Assembly (NCBI GenBank): GCA_049301135.1
Contig: JBAQKP010000154.1
Span: 1 to 10,780, forward strand
DNA from: JAYXXU01 sp049301135
GTDB lineage: Bacteria; Pseudomonadota; Gammaproteobacteria; Pseudomonadales; Moraxellaceae
Reading direction: 5' to 3'
Length of the DNA stretch: 10,780 bases
In this document: positions 1 through 6,636 of the stretch, in pieces
Layout: each line of letters begins with the position of its first letter
Position numbering within the stretch: the stretch's first letter is position 1
Translations under genes and position numbers: made by a program
Notes under the pieces: generated by a model
Seen by the model: the letters and a program-made list of their open reading frames with translations, nothing else
Databases searched by the model: none
What the model was told of the DNA's origin: nothing

Positions 1-93
1 GCCAAGCTAGGCTTAATTAGCCGACTACAGTAAACCCCAAAACCCTAGCCCCGACAAGCCACCACACCACAAAATTTTAACCCACCCCCAGAT
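1..93. other. C-rich intergenic leader
   Basis: No gene can be supported here. One + frame is open from the window edge to a TAA at 31-33 (ten codons, ending ...LISRLQ). It could be the tail of an upstream gene but is too short to judge. From about 33 onward the + strand is strikingly rich in C and poor in G. CCCC at 35-38, CCC at 43-45 and CCCC at 49-52 give three G-runs on the minus strand. The same composition continues into about 150, which helps to show that the first part of the longest rlmA frame is probably not coding. Confidence 0.5.
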
Positions 94-94
94 T

Positions 95-103
95 TGCTAT
101 CAT
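95..103 (+). promoter_or_regulatory. Extended -10 promoter candidate for rlmA
   Basis: TGCTATCAT at 95-103 fits the extended -10 consensus TGnTATAAT with one mismatch. Extended -10 promoters can work without a good -35 box, and the sequence at the expected -35 position (TTTTAA, 75-80) is indeed poor. A transcript would begin near 110, downstream of the TTG at 94 but upstream of the starts at 154 and 160. This is read from sequence alone. Confidence 0.4.
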
Positions 104-159
104 TCACCCCGACCAGCCCCCACCGAGCCACGCCCTTGACCGTCCCACCTGTTTTGTCC

Positions 160-957
160 GTGTATCACTGCCCAATCTGCCACACCACCCTGACCCCAGC
201 CACCAAAAGCTGGCAGTGTGAACAAGGCCATCAATTCGATGTTGCCAAAGAAGGCTACATCCACCTGCTGCCGGTGCAATACAAAAACAGCCACTCACCA
301 GGCGATACCGCAGAATCAGTGACGGCGCGGCGGGCGTTTTTGCAGGCGGGACACTACCAGCCACTGCGCGATGCCCTACAGGTACACTTACAGCAATCGA
401 ACGCACGGACTCTGCTGGATCTGGGCTGCGGCGAAGGTTATTACACCGAAGCGATGCAACACGCCGTGCCACAAGTGATCGGCTTAGACATCGCCAAACC
501 CGCGATTCGACTGGCCGCCAAACGCCTGCCGCAAATTCAGTGGATTGTCGGTAGTGCGGTGCGCTTGCCGATCCAATCGCAGTCGATGGACGTGGTGTGT
601 AGCTTGTTTAGTCCGTTGCCGCTGACCGAAATGCAGCGAGTGCTTAAATCCACCGGACAGCTCTGGGTCGCCACACCGGCCGCCGATCATCTACACAGCT
701 TGCGGGCGCAATTGTTTGAACAGGTCAATCCGCACACGCCGGACAAGTTTGTGCAGCAGCTTGCGCCAAGTTTTGATTTGCTCAGTCAAACCGAAATTCG
801 TGTGCCGTTGCAGCTTGATCAGCAGGGCTTGCGCCAACTGATCGCGATGACCCCGTATGCCTATAAAGCCAAACCCGAACGCCGCCAGCAGCTTGAGCAA
901 GCGGCCGAGTTCCAGACCGAAGCGGTGTTTTGTTTGATGCAGTTTGGATTGCATTAA
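160..957 (+). CDS. rlmA: 23S rRNA (guanine-N1)-methyltransferase, RlmA type
   Basis: This SAM-dependent enzyme methylates N1 of G745 in helix 35 of 23S rRNA in E. coli. From the GTG at 160 the protein has 265 residues, close to the 269 of E. coli RlmA. It opens with a zinc finger, C4-x2-C7-x12-C20-x3-H24, placed as in the family. The following conserved stretch includes KEGYIHLLPVQ and the ARRAFLQAGHYQPLRDAL type sequence. SAM motif I is DLGCG at 87-91. The frame stays open upstream to a TTG at 94, adding 22 Pro/Thr-rich residues from C-rich DNA. That extension has no ribosome binding site and contains a promoter-like sequence, so I prefer GTG 160 (or TTG 154), although neither has a clear Shine-Dalgarno. 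Its target base follows from the family, not from anything visible here. Confidence 0.9.
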   Translation: MYHCPICHTTLTPATKSWQCEQGHQFDVAKEGYIHLLPVQYKNSHSPGDTAESVTARRAFLQAGHYQPLRDALQVHLQQSNARTLLDLGCGEGYYTEAMQHAVPQVIGLDIAKPAIRLAAKRLPQIQWIVGSAVRLPIQSQSMDVVCSLFSPLPLTEMQRVLKSTGQLWVATPAADHLHSLRAQLFEQVNPHTPDKFVQQLAPSFDLLSQTEIRVPLQLDQQGLRQLIAMTPYAYKAKPERRQQLEQAAEFQTEAVFCLMQFGLH

Positions 958-986
958 AACTGTATAAGCCAGCGAGGTAGGTTCGT

Positions 987-992
987 TATACT
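987..992 (+). promoter_or_regulatory. Possible -10 box before gshB
   Basis: TATACT matches the -10 consensus at five of six positions and lies 33 bases before the gshB ATG. No convincing -35 box sits at 16-18 bp, so this is a weak call. The 67-base gap between rlmA and gshB has no hairpin with a T-run, and read-through from rlmA is equally possible. Confidence 0.25.
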
Positions 993-1024
993 CAGGCGCA
1001 TTATTTTATCGCTGAGTGAGCCAA

Positions 1025-1981
1025 ATGCGCGTACTGGTCATCATGGATCCGATTGAACGGATTAACCTGAAAAAAGACTCAACCATGGCGATGCTCTGGG
1101 CGGCCAGTCGGCGCGGCCATCAGTTGGGCTATGCGCTGCAATCGGATTTATTTATTAACAATGGCAAAGCCTTCGGCACGATTGCACCGTTACAAGTGTT
1201 TGAAAATACGCCTGACTACTACCAACTGGGCGAGCGTACGGTTGAATCCATCGCCAGTTACGATGTGATCTTGATGCGTAAAGATCCACCGTTTGACCTG
1301 AATTTTATCTATAGCACGTATATCCTAGAGCAGGCCGAGCGTGAAGGCGCGTGGGTGGTGAATAAACCACAAAGCTTACGCGACTGTAATGAAAAGCTGT
1401 TTGCCACCCAGTTTGCCGACCTGATGGTGCCGACCCGCGTGACCAGCAATGCCGCCTTGATCCGTGAGTTTTTGGCTGAGCATGGCGATATTATCGTTAA
1501 GCCACTGGATGGCATGGGCGGTTCGGGTATTTTTCGGCTACAGACCGGCAGTCCCAACGTCGGCGCGACATTAGAGATGCTGACCGATCTGGGACGGTTG
1601 CCGATCATGGCGCAGCGTTATATTCCTGAGATCGTCGATGGTGACAAGCGCATCTTGATGGTCAACGGCGAGCCTATTCCGTATTGCTTGGCACGGATTC
1701 CGCCACAAGGTGAAACACGCGGCAATCTGGCCGCTGGTGGCCGTGGCGAAGCGCGGCCATTGACGGCGCGTGATCACGAGCTGGCTACCAAGATTGGCCC
1801 TGTGCTGCGCGCAAAAGGCTTGCTGTTTGTCGGTCTGGATGTGATTGGCGACTATGTGACCGAGATCAATGTGACCAGCCCGACTTGTATTCGCGAGATT
1901 GATGCGCAGTTTGGTACGTCGATTGCAGACACGTTGTTTGAGGTGTTGGAGCAAGGTGTCAAAAGCGCACGACTGACATAA
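1025..1981 (+). CDS. gshB: Glutathione synthetase
   Basis: GshB is the second enzyme of glutathione synthesis. It joins gamma-glutamylcysteine to glycine with ATP in the cytoplasm. The product has 318 residues (E. coli: 316). The N-terminus MRVLVIMDPIERINLKKDST is the family opening. ATP-grasp elements follow in order: the lysine and glycine-rich loop KPLDGMGGSG (K159), the IPPQGETRGNLAAGG loop, and the metal-binding EINVTSPTCIREID stretch (E280, N282). The frame extends 9 bases upstream to a GTG at 1016, but the ATG at 1025 is preferred because GAGTGAG at 1014-1020 is a ribosome binding site four bases before it. Glutathione or thioredoxin can feed arsenate reduction, but the link to the next genes is only positional. 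Confidence 0.97.
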   Translation: MRVLVIMDPIERINLKKDSTMAMLWAASRRGHQLGYALQSDLFINNGKAFGTIAPLQVFENTPDYYQLGERTVESIASYDVILMRKDPPFDLNFIYSTYILEQAEREGAWVVNKPQSLRDCNEKLFATQFADLMVPTRVTSNAALIREFLAEHGDIIVKPLDGMGGSGIFRLQTGSPNVGATLEMLTDLGRLPIMAQRYIPEIVDGDKRILMVNGEPIPYCLARIPPQGETRGNLAAGGRGEARPLTARDHELATKIGPVLRAKGLLFVGLDVIGDYVTEINVTSPTCIREIDAQFGTSIADTLFEVLEQGVKSARLT

Positions 1982-2074
1982 AAAATGCACATAAAAACGA
2001 TCTAACCAATCCAGTGGTTTGGACGGTTTAAACAAACTGTCATCAGCGATTCACGCAGATGACATCTGTTTTTT

Positions 2075-2098
2075 CATATATTCAACATTCCATATGTT
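2075..2098 (+). promoter_or_regulatory. ArsR-type operator and promoter candidate before arsC
   Basis: An A+T-rich dyad lies 14-37 bases before the arsC start. AACAT (2084-2088) and ATGTT (2094-2098) are inverted repeats with 5 bases between them. A second, overlapping pair is CATAT (2075-2079) and ATATG (2092-2096). TATATT at 2077-2082 could be a -10 box, but no well spaced -35 is seen. ArsR/SmtB repressors bind A+T-rich dyads of this kind over their own promoters, and an arsR gene is in the transcript below. Binding is inferred. Confidence 0.4.
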
Positions 2099-2111
2099 AG
2101 GGGTGTCGGCC

Positions 2112-2537
2112 ATGAAGCAGCAGCGCAAGAGTGTTTTATTCGTGTGTGTTGGCAATGCGGTACGGTCACAGCTGGCCGAGGCGATTTTGCGTGCTGAGGC
2201 CGGTGATCGGTTCGAGGCATTTAGCGCGGGAACAGCGCCGCGTGGTGTTGATCCGCGCGCCTTGCATGAGCTGGACAAAATGCAGATTTCAAGCGAAGGT
2301 CTGTATAGTAAATCGGTGGACAGTTTTGGCGGCAGGCCATTTGATTTTGTGATTACGTTGTGTGATAAATCGCGGCAAGAATGTGATGCGATGGCGCAAG
2401 CTGCCGAGCTGATTGCGTGGGATATTGCCGACCCGTCGCAGACGGGCATTGCGTTGGATTTTTATCGTGCGGCGCATGAGCTGCAAGAGCGGATTAAGCT
2501 GTTTTGTATTGTGCATACCAAGTCGGAGTCGGCATGA
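2112..2537 (+). CDS. arsC: Arsenate reductase, thioredoxin-coupled (LMW phosphatase fold)
   Basis: The protein (141 residues) has the low-molecular-weight tyrosine phosphatase fold used by thioredoxin-type arsenate reductases, which turn As(V) into As(III). The P-loop C12-x5-R18-S19 (CVGNAVRS) carries the nucleophilic cysteine. A second cysteine pair, C84-x6-C91 in VITLCDKSRQEC, has the spacing of C82/C89 in the S. aureus pI258 enzyme and would carry the disulfide cascade. D107 in DPS is the expected general acid. The cysteine pair favours a reductase over a plain phosphatase. A TTG at 2019 would add 31 unrelated residues. ATG 2112 has AGGGG at 2099-2103 and gives the family N-terminus. The stop overlaps the next start as ATGA. 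No arsenite pump lies nearby, so the physiological substrate is not proven. Confidence 0.83.
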   Translation: MKQQRKSVLFVCVGNAVRSQLAEAILRAEAGDRFEAFSAGTAPRGVDPRALHELDKMQISSEGLYSKSVDSFGGRPFDFVITLCDKSRQECDAMAQAAELIAWDIADPSQTGIALDFYRAAHELQERIKLFCIVHTKSESA

Positions 2538-2896
2538 GTTTAGCGTTAAACCCCGCACAACTGTTTAAGTGCCTTGCCGATGATACCCGTCTACGCATGC
2601 TGTTGTTGATCGTGCAGGAGCAAGAGTTGTGCGTCTGTGAGCTGACATGTGCGTTGGGACAGAGTCAGCCGAAGATTTCGCGGCATTTGGCGCAGTTGCG
2701 TACTTCGGGCGTGCTGAGTGATCGGCGGCAAGGCCAGTGGGTATATTATCGGCTGCATCCGACACTGCCGGAATGGGCGGTGCGGGTGCTACAAGTCACG
2801 CTTCAGGCTAACCACGATTGGCTGAGCATTGATCAAAAACGCCTACAGCAGATGGGCGTCGACCGGCCGATCCGTGCAGCGGCTTGCTGTGCTTAG
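2534..2896 (+). CDS. arsR: ArsR-family arsenite-responsive repressor
   Basis: This 120-residue winged-helix repressor resembles E. coli ArsR along its length (LFKCLADDTRLRMLLLI, SQPKISRHLAQLRTSGVL, DRRQGQWVYYRL). ArsR dimers bind the ars promoter and release it when As(III) or Sb(III) binds cysteines at the start of the DNA-binding region. Here the motif is ELCVCELTC with C33, C35 and C39; the third cysteine is one residue later than in E. coli (C32, C34, C37). A Cys-Cys pair sits at 118-119, near the C-terminus. ATG 2534 overlaps the arsC stop (ATGA) and has GGAG at 2525-2528, so translation is probably coupled. An upstream TTG at 2504 would lie inside arsC and is rejected. Sensing arsenite is a family inference supported by the cysteines and the arsC neighbour. 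Confidence 0.9.
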   Translation: MSLALNPAQLFKCLADDTRLRMLLLIVQEQELCVCELTCALGQSQPKISRHLAQLRTSGVLSDRRQGQWVYYRLHPTLPEWAVRVLQVTLQANHDWLSIDQKRLQQMGVDRPIRAAACCA

Positions 2897-2971
2897 CGAA
2901 TCTTTGTGACGCATGTAACCATTTGGTGAAAAAAAACCGTTTTAACCTTCTAAGCCTAAGCCTGTACAGCG

Positions 2972-2977
2972 TATGAT
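2972..2977 (+). promoter_or_regulatory. Possible -10 box upstream of murG
   Basis: TATGAT matches the -10 consensus at five of six positions, 82 bases before the murG start. The -35 region is poor (TCTAAG at 17 bp spacing). Just upstream is a tandem TAAGCC repeat (2951-2962). The 163-base gap between arsR and murG contains no gene and no convincing terminator; a run of eight A at 2929-2936 has no stem beside it. A promoter for the cell wall genes is expected here because the upstream genes are functionally unrelated. Confidence 0.25.
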
Positions 2978-3059
2978 TGGCGGCTATGTGCAGCGATTGT
3001 CTAGCAGTGTGACGGGAAGCGTCCAGTGCATCGCGCAGTCATGGTAAAGGTGGTGGTCG

Positions 3060-4148
3060 GTGCAACAAAAACCAATCTCAAATGTATTGATCATGGCGGC
3101 TGGTACGGGCGGCCATGTATTTCCCGCATTGGCGGTCGCAGAACAATTGCGCGACGCAGGCGTGCAGGTACATTGGCTAGCAACACCGGCTGGGATGGAG
3201 CACCGATTGGTACAGCCTAGCGGTATTCCACTGTATCCGATTGATATTCAGGGTCTTCGCGGCAACGGTATCAAGCGCTTGCTACTTGCCCCATTTAAAA
3301 TCCTCAAGGCGACTCTGGCAGCGATGCGGATCATGCGCACGCTGAAGATTGATGCGGTGGCCGGTTTTGGTGGCTATGTCGCAGGGCCGGGTGGTTTGGC
3401 GGCACGTTTGCTGGGCATTCCGATCATCATTCATGAGCAAAACGCCGTCGCGGGCATGACCAATACCCAGCTTGCACGGCTGGCGCGTAAAGTCTTACAA
3501 GCTTTTCCAGATACCTTTCCCTCGAGTGATAAAATCAGCACCACTGGCAATCCCGTCCGGCAAGCGATTGTCGAGGTTGCGCCACCGGCACAGCGTTATG
3601 CGGGTCGTAGTGGCACGTTTCAGATTTTGGTGATCGGTGGCTCGTTGGGTGCGCAAGCGTTAAACCAGCATATTCCAGCGGCGTTGGCCTTGATGACACA
3701 GCCGATTCAGGTTAAACACCAGTGCGGCCAAGCGCAACTTGAACACACCCAAAGCGCTTATGCACAAGCGCAGCACAGCAATCCACAGTTGCTGGCAGAG
3801 GTGGTGCCGTTTGTACAAGACATGGCCGCCGCGTATACGCAAGCAGATCTGATTATTTGTCGGGCGGGTGCGTTGACGGTGACTGAAGTGGCAACCGTCG
3901 GAATTCCAGCGATTTTTATTCCATTACCGTCGGCAGTCGATGATCATCAGACCCTGAACGCAAGCTACTTGGTCGATGCCGGTGCGGCAGTGCTGTGTCC
4001 ACAAGCCAGTTTAACGGCGGAAGGTTTAGCCGCGACGCTGACTCGCTTGCTGGATCGACCAACCTTACTTGCAATGGCAGAAAAATCCCGCGCCAAAGCA
4101 CAGCCCACTGCAACTGCCAGTGTGGTTGCGGCGATTTTATCGGTTTAA
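3060..4148 (+). CDS. murG: Lipid II synthase MurG (GlcNAc transferase)
   Basis: MurG transfers GlcNAc from UDP-GlcNAc to lipid I at the inner face of the cytoplasmic membrane, giving lipid II. The 362 residues (E. coli: 355) show the two Rossmann-like domains of GT family 28. The N-domain loop GTGGHVFPALAVA lies at 15-27, followed by GFGGYVAGPGG and HEQNAVAGMTN. The C-domain loop GGSLGA is at 193-198, and the UDP-GlcNAc site RAGALTVTEV contains E276, followed by PLPSAVDDHQ and N at the expected place. The start is GTG, with AAAGG at 3046-3050 upstream; the first in-frame ATG is 12 codons in and would cut the first beta strand. murC follows after 16 bases. murG is normally preceded by ftsW, but here arsR precedes it. 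Confidence 0.97.
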   Translation: MQQKPISNVLIMAAGTGGHVFPALAVAEQLRDAGVQVHWLATPAGMEHRLVQPSGIPLYPIDIQGLRGNGIKRLLLAPFKILKATLAAMRIMRTLKIDAVAGFGGYVAGPGGLAARLLGIPIIIHEQNAVAGMTNTQLARLARKVLQAFPDTFPSSDKISTTGNPVRQAIVEVAPPAQRYAGRSGTFQILVIGGSLGAQALNQHIPAALALMTQPIQVKHQCGQAQLEHTQSAYAQAQHSNPQLLAEVVPFVQDMAAAYTQADLIICRAGALTVTEVATVGIPAIFIPLPSAVDDHQTLNASYLVDAGAAVLCPQASLTAEGLAATLTRLLDRPTLLAMAEKSRAKAQPTATASVVAAILSV

Positions 4149-4164
4149 TTGATTCGGAGTGCCC

Positions 4165-5637
4165 ATGTCAAATCCTGTTTCTGCCGCTCGTAAAAGTACA
4201 CGGCTGATTGAAATTCCAGAAATGCGCCGGATTCGCCGGATTCATTTTATTGGGATTGGTGGCGCAGGGATGTGTGGGATTGCTGAGGTATTAAAAAACC
4301 AAGGCTATGCGATTTCTGGCTCTGACCTGAAGGCCAGTAAAAATACTGAGCGCCTAGAACAGATGGGCGTACAGGTGTTTATTGGTCATCACGCCGATAA
4401 TATCGTCGGGGCGCATGTGCTGGTGGTATCGACCGCAATTGATCAAGATAACCCAGAGATTAAAGCCGCGATTGAACAGCATATTCCGTTGGTACGCCGT
4501 GCTGAAATGCTTGGTGAATTAATGCGTTATCGGCATGGGATTGCCGTCGCCGGTACACATGGCAAGACCACCACCACCAGCTTGTTAACCTGTATGTTGG
4601 CCGAAGAAGGCTTAGATCCGACCTATGTCATTGGTGGTTTATTAAATCGGACGGGGACGAATGCCGCACTCGGTGCGAGTCGTTATTTGGTCGCCGAAGC
4701 CGATGAAAGCGACGCGTCATTTTTATATTTGCAGCCGATGGCAGCGATTGTGACCAATATCGACGCTGATCATATGGAAACCTACGGCGGCAGTTTTGAA
4801 ACCCTAAAAGACACGTTTATCCAGTTTTTGCACAACTTGCCGTGTTATGGCTTGGCAGTAGTCTGTGGCGATGATCCGGTGGTGCGCGAATTGCTGCCGC
4901 GTGTGGGTCGGCCATTGCTGACGTATGGTTTTAACGACGACAACGATATTCAAGCGGTCAACGTGCGCCAAGCCGGTATGCAGACCTTTTTTACCGTGCT
5001 GCGTAAAGACCGTGCGCCGTTAGAATTGGTGATCAGTATTCCGGGGTTGCACAACGTGTTGAATGCGTTGGCAGCGATTGGCGTTGCGACCGATGAAGGT
5101 GTGTCCGATGCGGCGATTGCACGGGCACTGGCAAGCTTCAGTGGGGTCGGGCGGCGTTTTCAGATTCAGGGTGAGTTTGCGACTGCCGACGGCAGTGGTG
5201 TGGTCAAGCTGATTGATGATTACGGCCATCATCCGAAAGAAGTTGAAGCGACCATTAAAGCCTTGCGCCAGAGCCATCCGAATCAACGTCTGGTCATGCT
5301 GTTTCAGCCGCATCGGTTTAGTCGGACGCGCGATTGTTTTGATGATTTTGTCGAGGTGCTGTCGCAGGTCGATGCACTGCTGCTGATGGACGTCTATCCA
5401 GCCGGTGAAAAACCGATTGTTGGGGCGGACAGTCGCAGTTTGGCGCGGAGTATTCGCTTGCGTGGGCAGGTTGAGCCGATCATGGTCGAGCCGTATGACA
5501 CGCTGTTGCCGCAGATTTTACGCAGTGTGTTGCGGGCGGGTGATGTGTTGTTGACGCAAGGTGCGGGTAATGTTGGCAGTGTGTCCAACGATTTAGCCCG
5601 TCAGGCGCTGTATTTGTGTGATATATCCAAGGCGTAA
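4165..5637 (+). CDS. murC: UDP-N-acetylmuramate--L-alanine ligase
   Basis: MurC adds L-alanine to UDP-MurNAc with ATP, the first peptide step of peptidoglycan precursor synthesis in the cytoplasm. The protein has 490 residues (E. coli: 491). Three Mur ligase domains are visible: the UDP-binding loop GIGGAGM at 30-36, the ATP loop GTHGKTTTT with K134, the EADESDASFL segment, and the C-terminal DDYGHHP (351-357) followed by FQPHRFSRT. The frame opens at a GTG at 4159, but that codon overlaps GGAG (4156-4159), which is the ribosome binding site for the ATG at 4165. It follows murG closely and probably shares its transcript. A hairpin begins right after its stop. Confidence 0.97.
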   Translation: MSNPVSAARKSTRLIEIPEMRRIRRIHFIGIGGAGMCGIAEVLKNQGYAISGSDLKASKNTERLEQMGVQVFIGHHADNIVGAHVLVVSTAIDQDNPEIKAAIEQHIPLVRRAEMLGELMRYRHGIAVAGTHGKTTTTSLLTCMLAEEGLDPTYVIGGLLNRTGTNAALGASRYLVAEADESDASFLYLQPMAAIVTNIDADHMETYGGSFETLKDTFIQFLHNLPCYGLAVVCGDDPVVRELLPRVGRPLLTYGFNDDNDIQAVNVRQAGMQTFFTVLRKDRAPLELVISIPGLHNVLNALAAIGVATDEGVSDAAIARALASFSGVGRRFQIQGEFATADGSGVVKLIDDYGHHPKEVEATIKALRQSHPNQRLVMLFQPHRFSRTRDCFDDFVEVLSQVDALLLMDVYPAGEKPIVGADSRSLARSIRLRGQVEPIMVEPYDTLLPQILRSVLRAGDVLLTQGAGNVGSVSNDLARQALYLCDISKA

Positions 5638-5666
5638 TCCATCCGGCATCGGCTGGTGTGGATGGA
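5638..5666 (+). other. Hairpin between murC and ddl
   Basis: TCCATCC (5638-5644) and GGATGGA (5660-5666) form a perfect 7-bp stem with a 15-base loop, starting at the base after the murC stop codon. No T-run follows, so it is not a normal intrinsic terminator. It could slow read-through, protect the 3' end of a processed murC message, or hide the alternative upstream ddl starts (GTG 5656, ATG 5662). Confidence 0.45.
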
Positions 5667-5700
5667 CGGTAATGAAGACGAGTGGTTTAGGATTGGTGGT

Positions 5701-6636
5701 ATGAGCGGCACGGCGTTTGGTAAGGTTGCGGTATTGTTTGGCGGGCATTCGGCTGAGCGTGAGGTGTCACTCAACAGTGGCAAAGCAGTATTGGCGGCGC
5801 TGCAAGGTGCAGGGGTCGATGCCGATGGTTTTGATCCCGCCCATCGTGAGGTGAGTGAGCTGGCCGCGTATGACCGCGCCTTTATTGTGCTGCATGGACG
5901 GGGAGGGGAGGACGGCCAAATCCAAGGACTGTTGGAATGGCTACAGATTCCGTATACCGGTTCAGGGGTGCTGGCCTCCGCATTAGGCATGGACAAAGCG
6001 CGGACTAAGCAACTGTGGCTGGGCTGTCAGTTGCCGACAGCGGATTATCGATTGCTCCATGCCGAATCTGATTTTGCCGCTGTGGTGGCCGAGTTGGGTT
6101 TGCCGTTGATCATTAAGCCTGTACACGAAGGCTCAAGTATTGGCATGAGCAAAGTCAGCCAAGCGGACGAATTGGCTGCTGCTTATCAGGCGGCCAGTCA
6201 GCATGATGCGGTGGTGATGGCCGAGCGCTGGATTACTGGCCGTGAATTTACTGTGGTGATTTTAGCAGGCCAAGCGTTGCCGGTGATTCGTTTGCAGCCA
6301 CCGGCCGATGTGGCGTTTTATGATTATCAGGCCAAATACCTGCGCAACGATACCACCTATGGCATTCCGTCCGGCTTGTCTGCGACAGAAGAAGCTGAGC
6401 TACAACAGTTGGCACTGCGGGCGTTTAACGCCGTCGGTGCGACCGGTTGGGGCAGGATTGATGCGATGCAAGATGAGCAAGGCCATTTTTGGTTGCTAGA
6501 AGTCAATACCGTACCTGGTATGACTGATCATAGCTTAGTGCCGATGGCAGCAGCGGCGACGGGATTGTCATTTCCGCAACTGTGCCTCCATATTTTGTCG
6601 CAAACATTGGATGTAAACGAACCCACTCATGGCTGA
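5701..6636 (+). CDS. ddl: D-alanine--D-alanine ligase
   Basis: Ddl joins two D-alanines with ATP to make the dipeptide that MurF adds to the peptidoglycan precursor. From ATG 5701 it has 311 residues (E. coli DdlB: 306). Visible elements are GGHSAEREVSL with catalytic E19, LHGRGGEDG, the ATP-grasp KP..EGSSIGMSKV loop, the omega-loop FYDYQAKYL whose final tyrosine matches DdlB Y216, and the metal site GRID plus LEVNT. A tyrosine at that site marks D-Ala-D-Ala ligases rather than the D-lactate ligases of vancomycin resistance. The frame opens earlier (GTG 5656, ATG 5662), but those starts lie in a hairpin without a ribosome binding site, whereas AGGA at 5689-5692 precedes ATG 5701. The last 8 bases overlap ftsQ. 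Confidence 0.96.
   Translation: MSGTAFGKVAVLFGGHSAEREVSLNSGKAVLAALQGAGVDADGFDPAHREVSELAAYDRAFIVLHGRGGEDGQIQGLLEWLQIPYTGSGVLASALGMDKARTKQLWLGCQLPTADYRLLHAESDFAAVVAELGLPLIIKPVHEGSSIGMSKVSQADELAAAYQAASQHDAVVMAERWITGREFTVVILAGQALPVIRLQPPADVAFYDYQAKYLRNDTTYGIPSGLSATEEAELQQLALRAFNAVGATGWGRIDAMQDEQGHFWLLEVNTVPGMTDHSLVPMAAAATGLSFPQLCLHILSQTLDVNEPTHG

Noticed and set aside
1..33. Open frame from the window edge to a TAA, possibly a gene tail
   Set aside because: Ten codons are too few to support a coding call or a product.
100..954. Several open frames on the minus strand opposite rlmA
   Set aside because: They overlap a clear family gene, show no recognisable motifs, and have the low-complexity Arg/Gly/Trp composition of antisense shadows.
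1016..1024. GTG start for gshB, 9 bases upstream
   Set aside because: The GTG overlaps the ribosome binding site for ATG 1025, which also gives the family N-terminus.
2004..2019. Small inverted repeat AACCA/TGGTT after gshB as a terminator
   Set aside because: Only 5 bp with a 6-base loop and no T-run afterwards.
2019..2111. 31-residue N-terminal extension of the arsC frame from a TTG
   Set aside because: It would cross the operator-like dyad and lacks family similarity; ATG 2112 has AGGGG eight bases before it.
2921..2945. Terminator at the eight-A run after arsR
   Set aside because: The adjoining ACC/GGT pairing is only 3-4 bp, and the run is A on the + strand; on the minus strand no stem precedes the T-run.
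3026..3220. Second + frame overlapping the murG start
   Set aside because: It is out of frame with murG, has an Arg/Gly-rich shadow composition, and shows no motif.
5656..5700. Upstream in-frame starts for ddl (GTG 5656, ATG 5662)
   Set aside because: No ribosome binding site, located in a hairpin, and the added residues are absent from known Ddl proteins.
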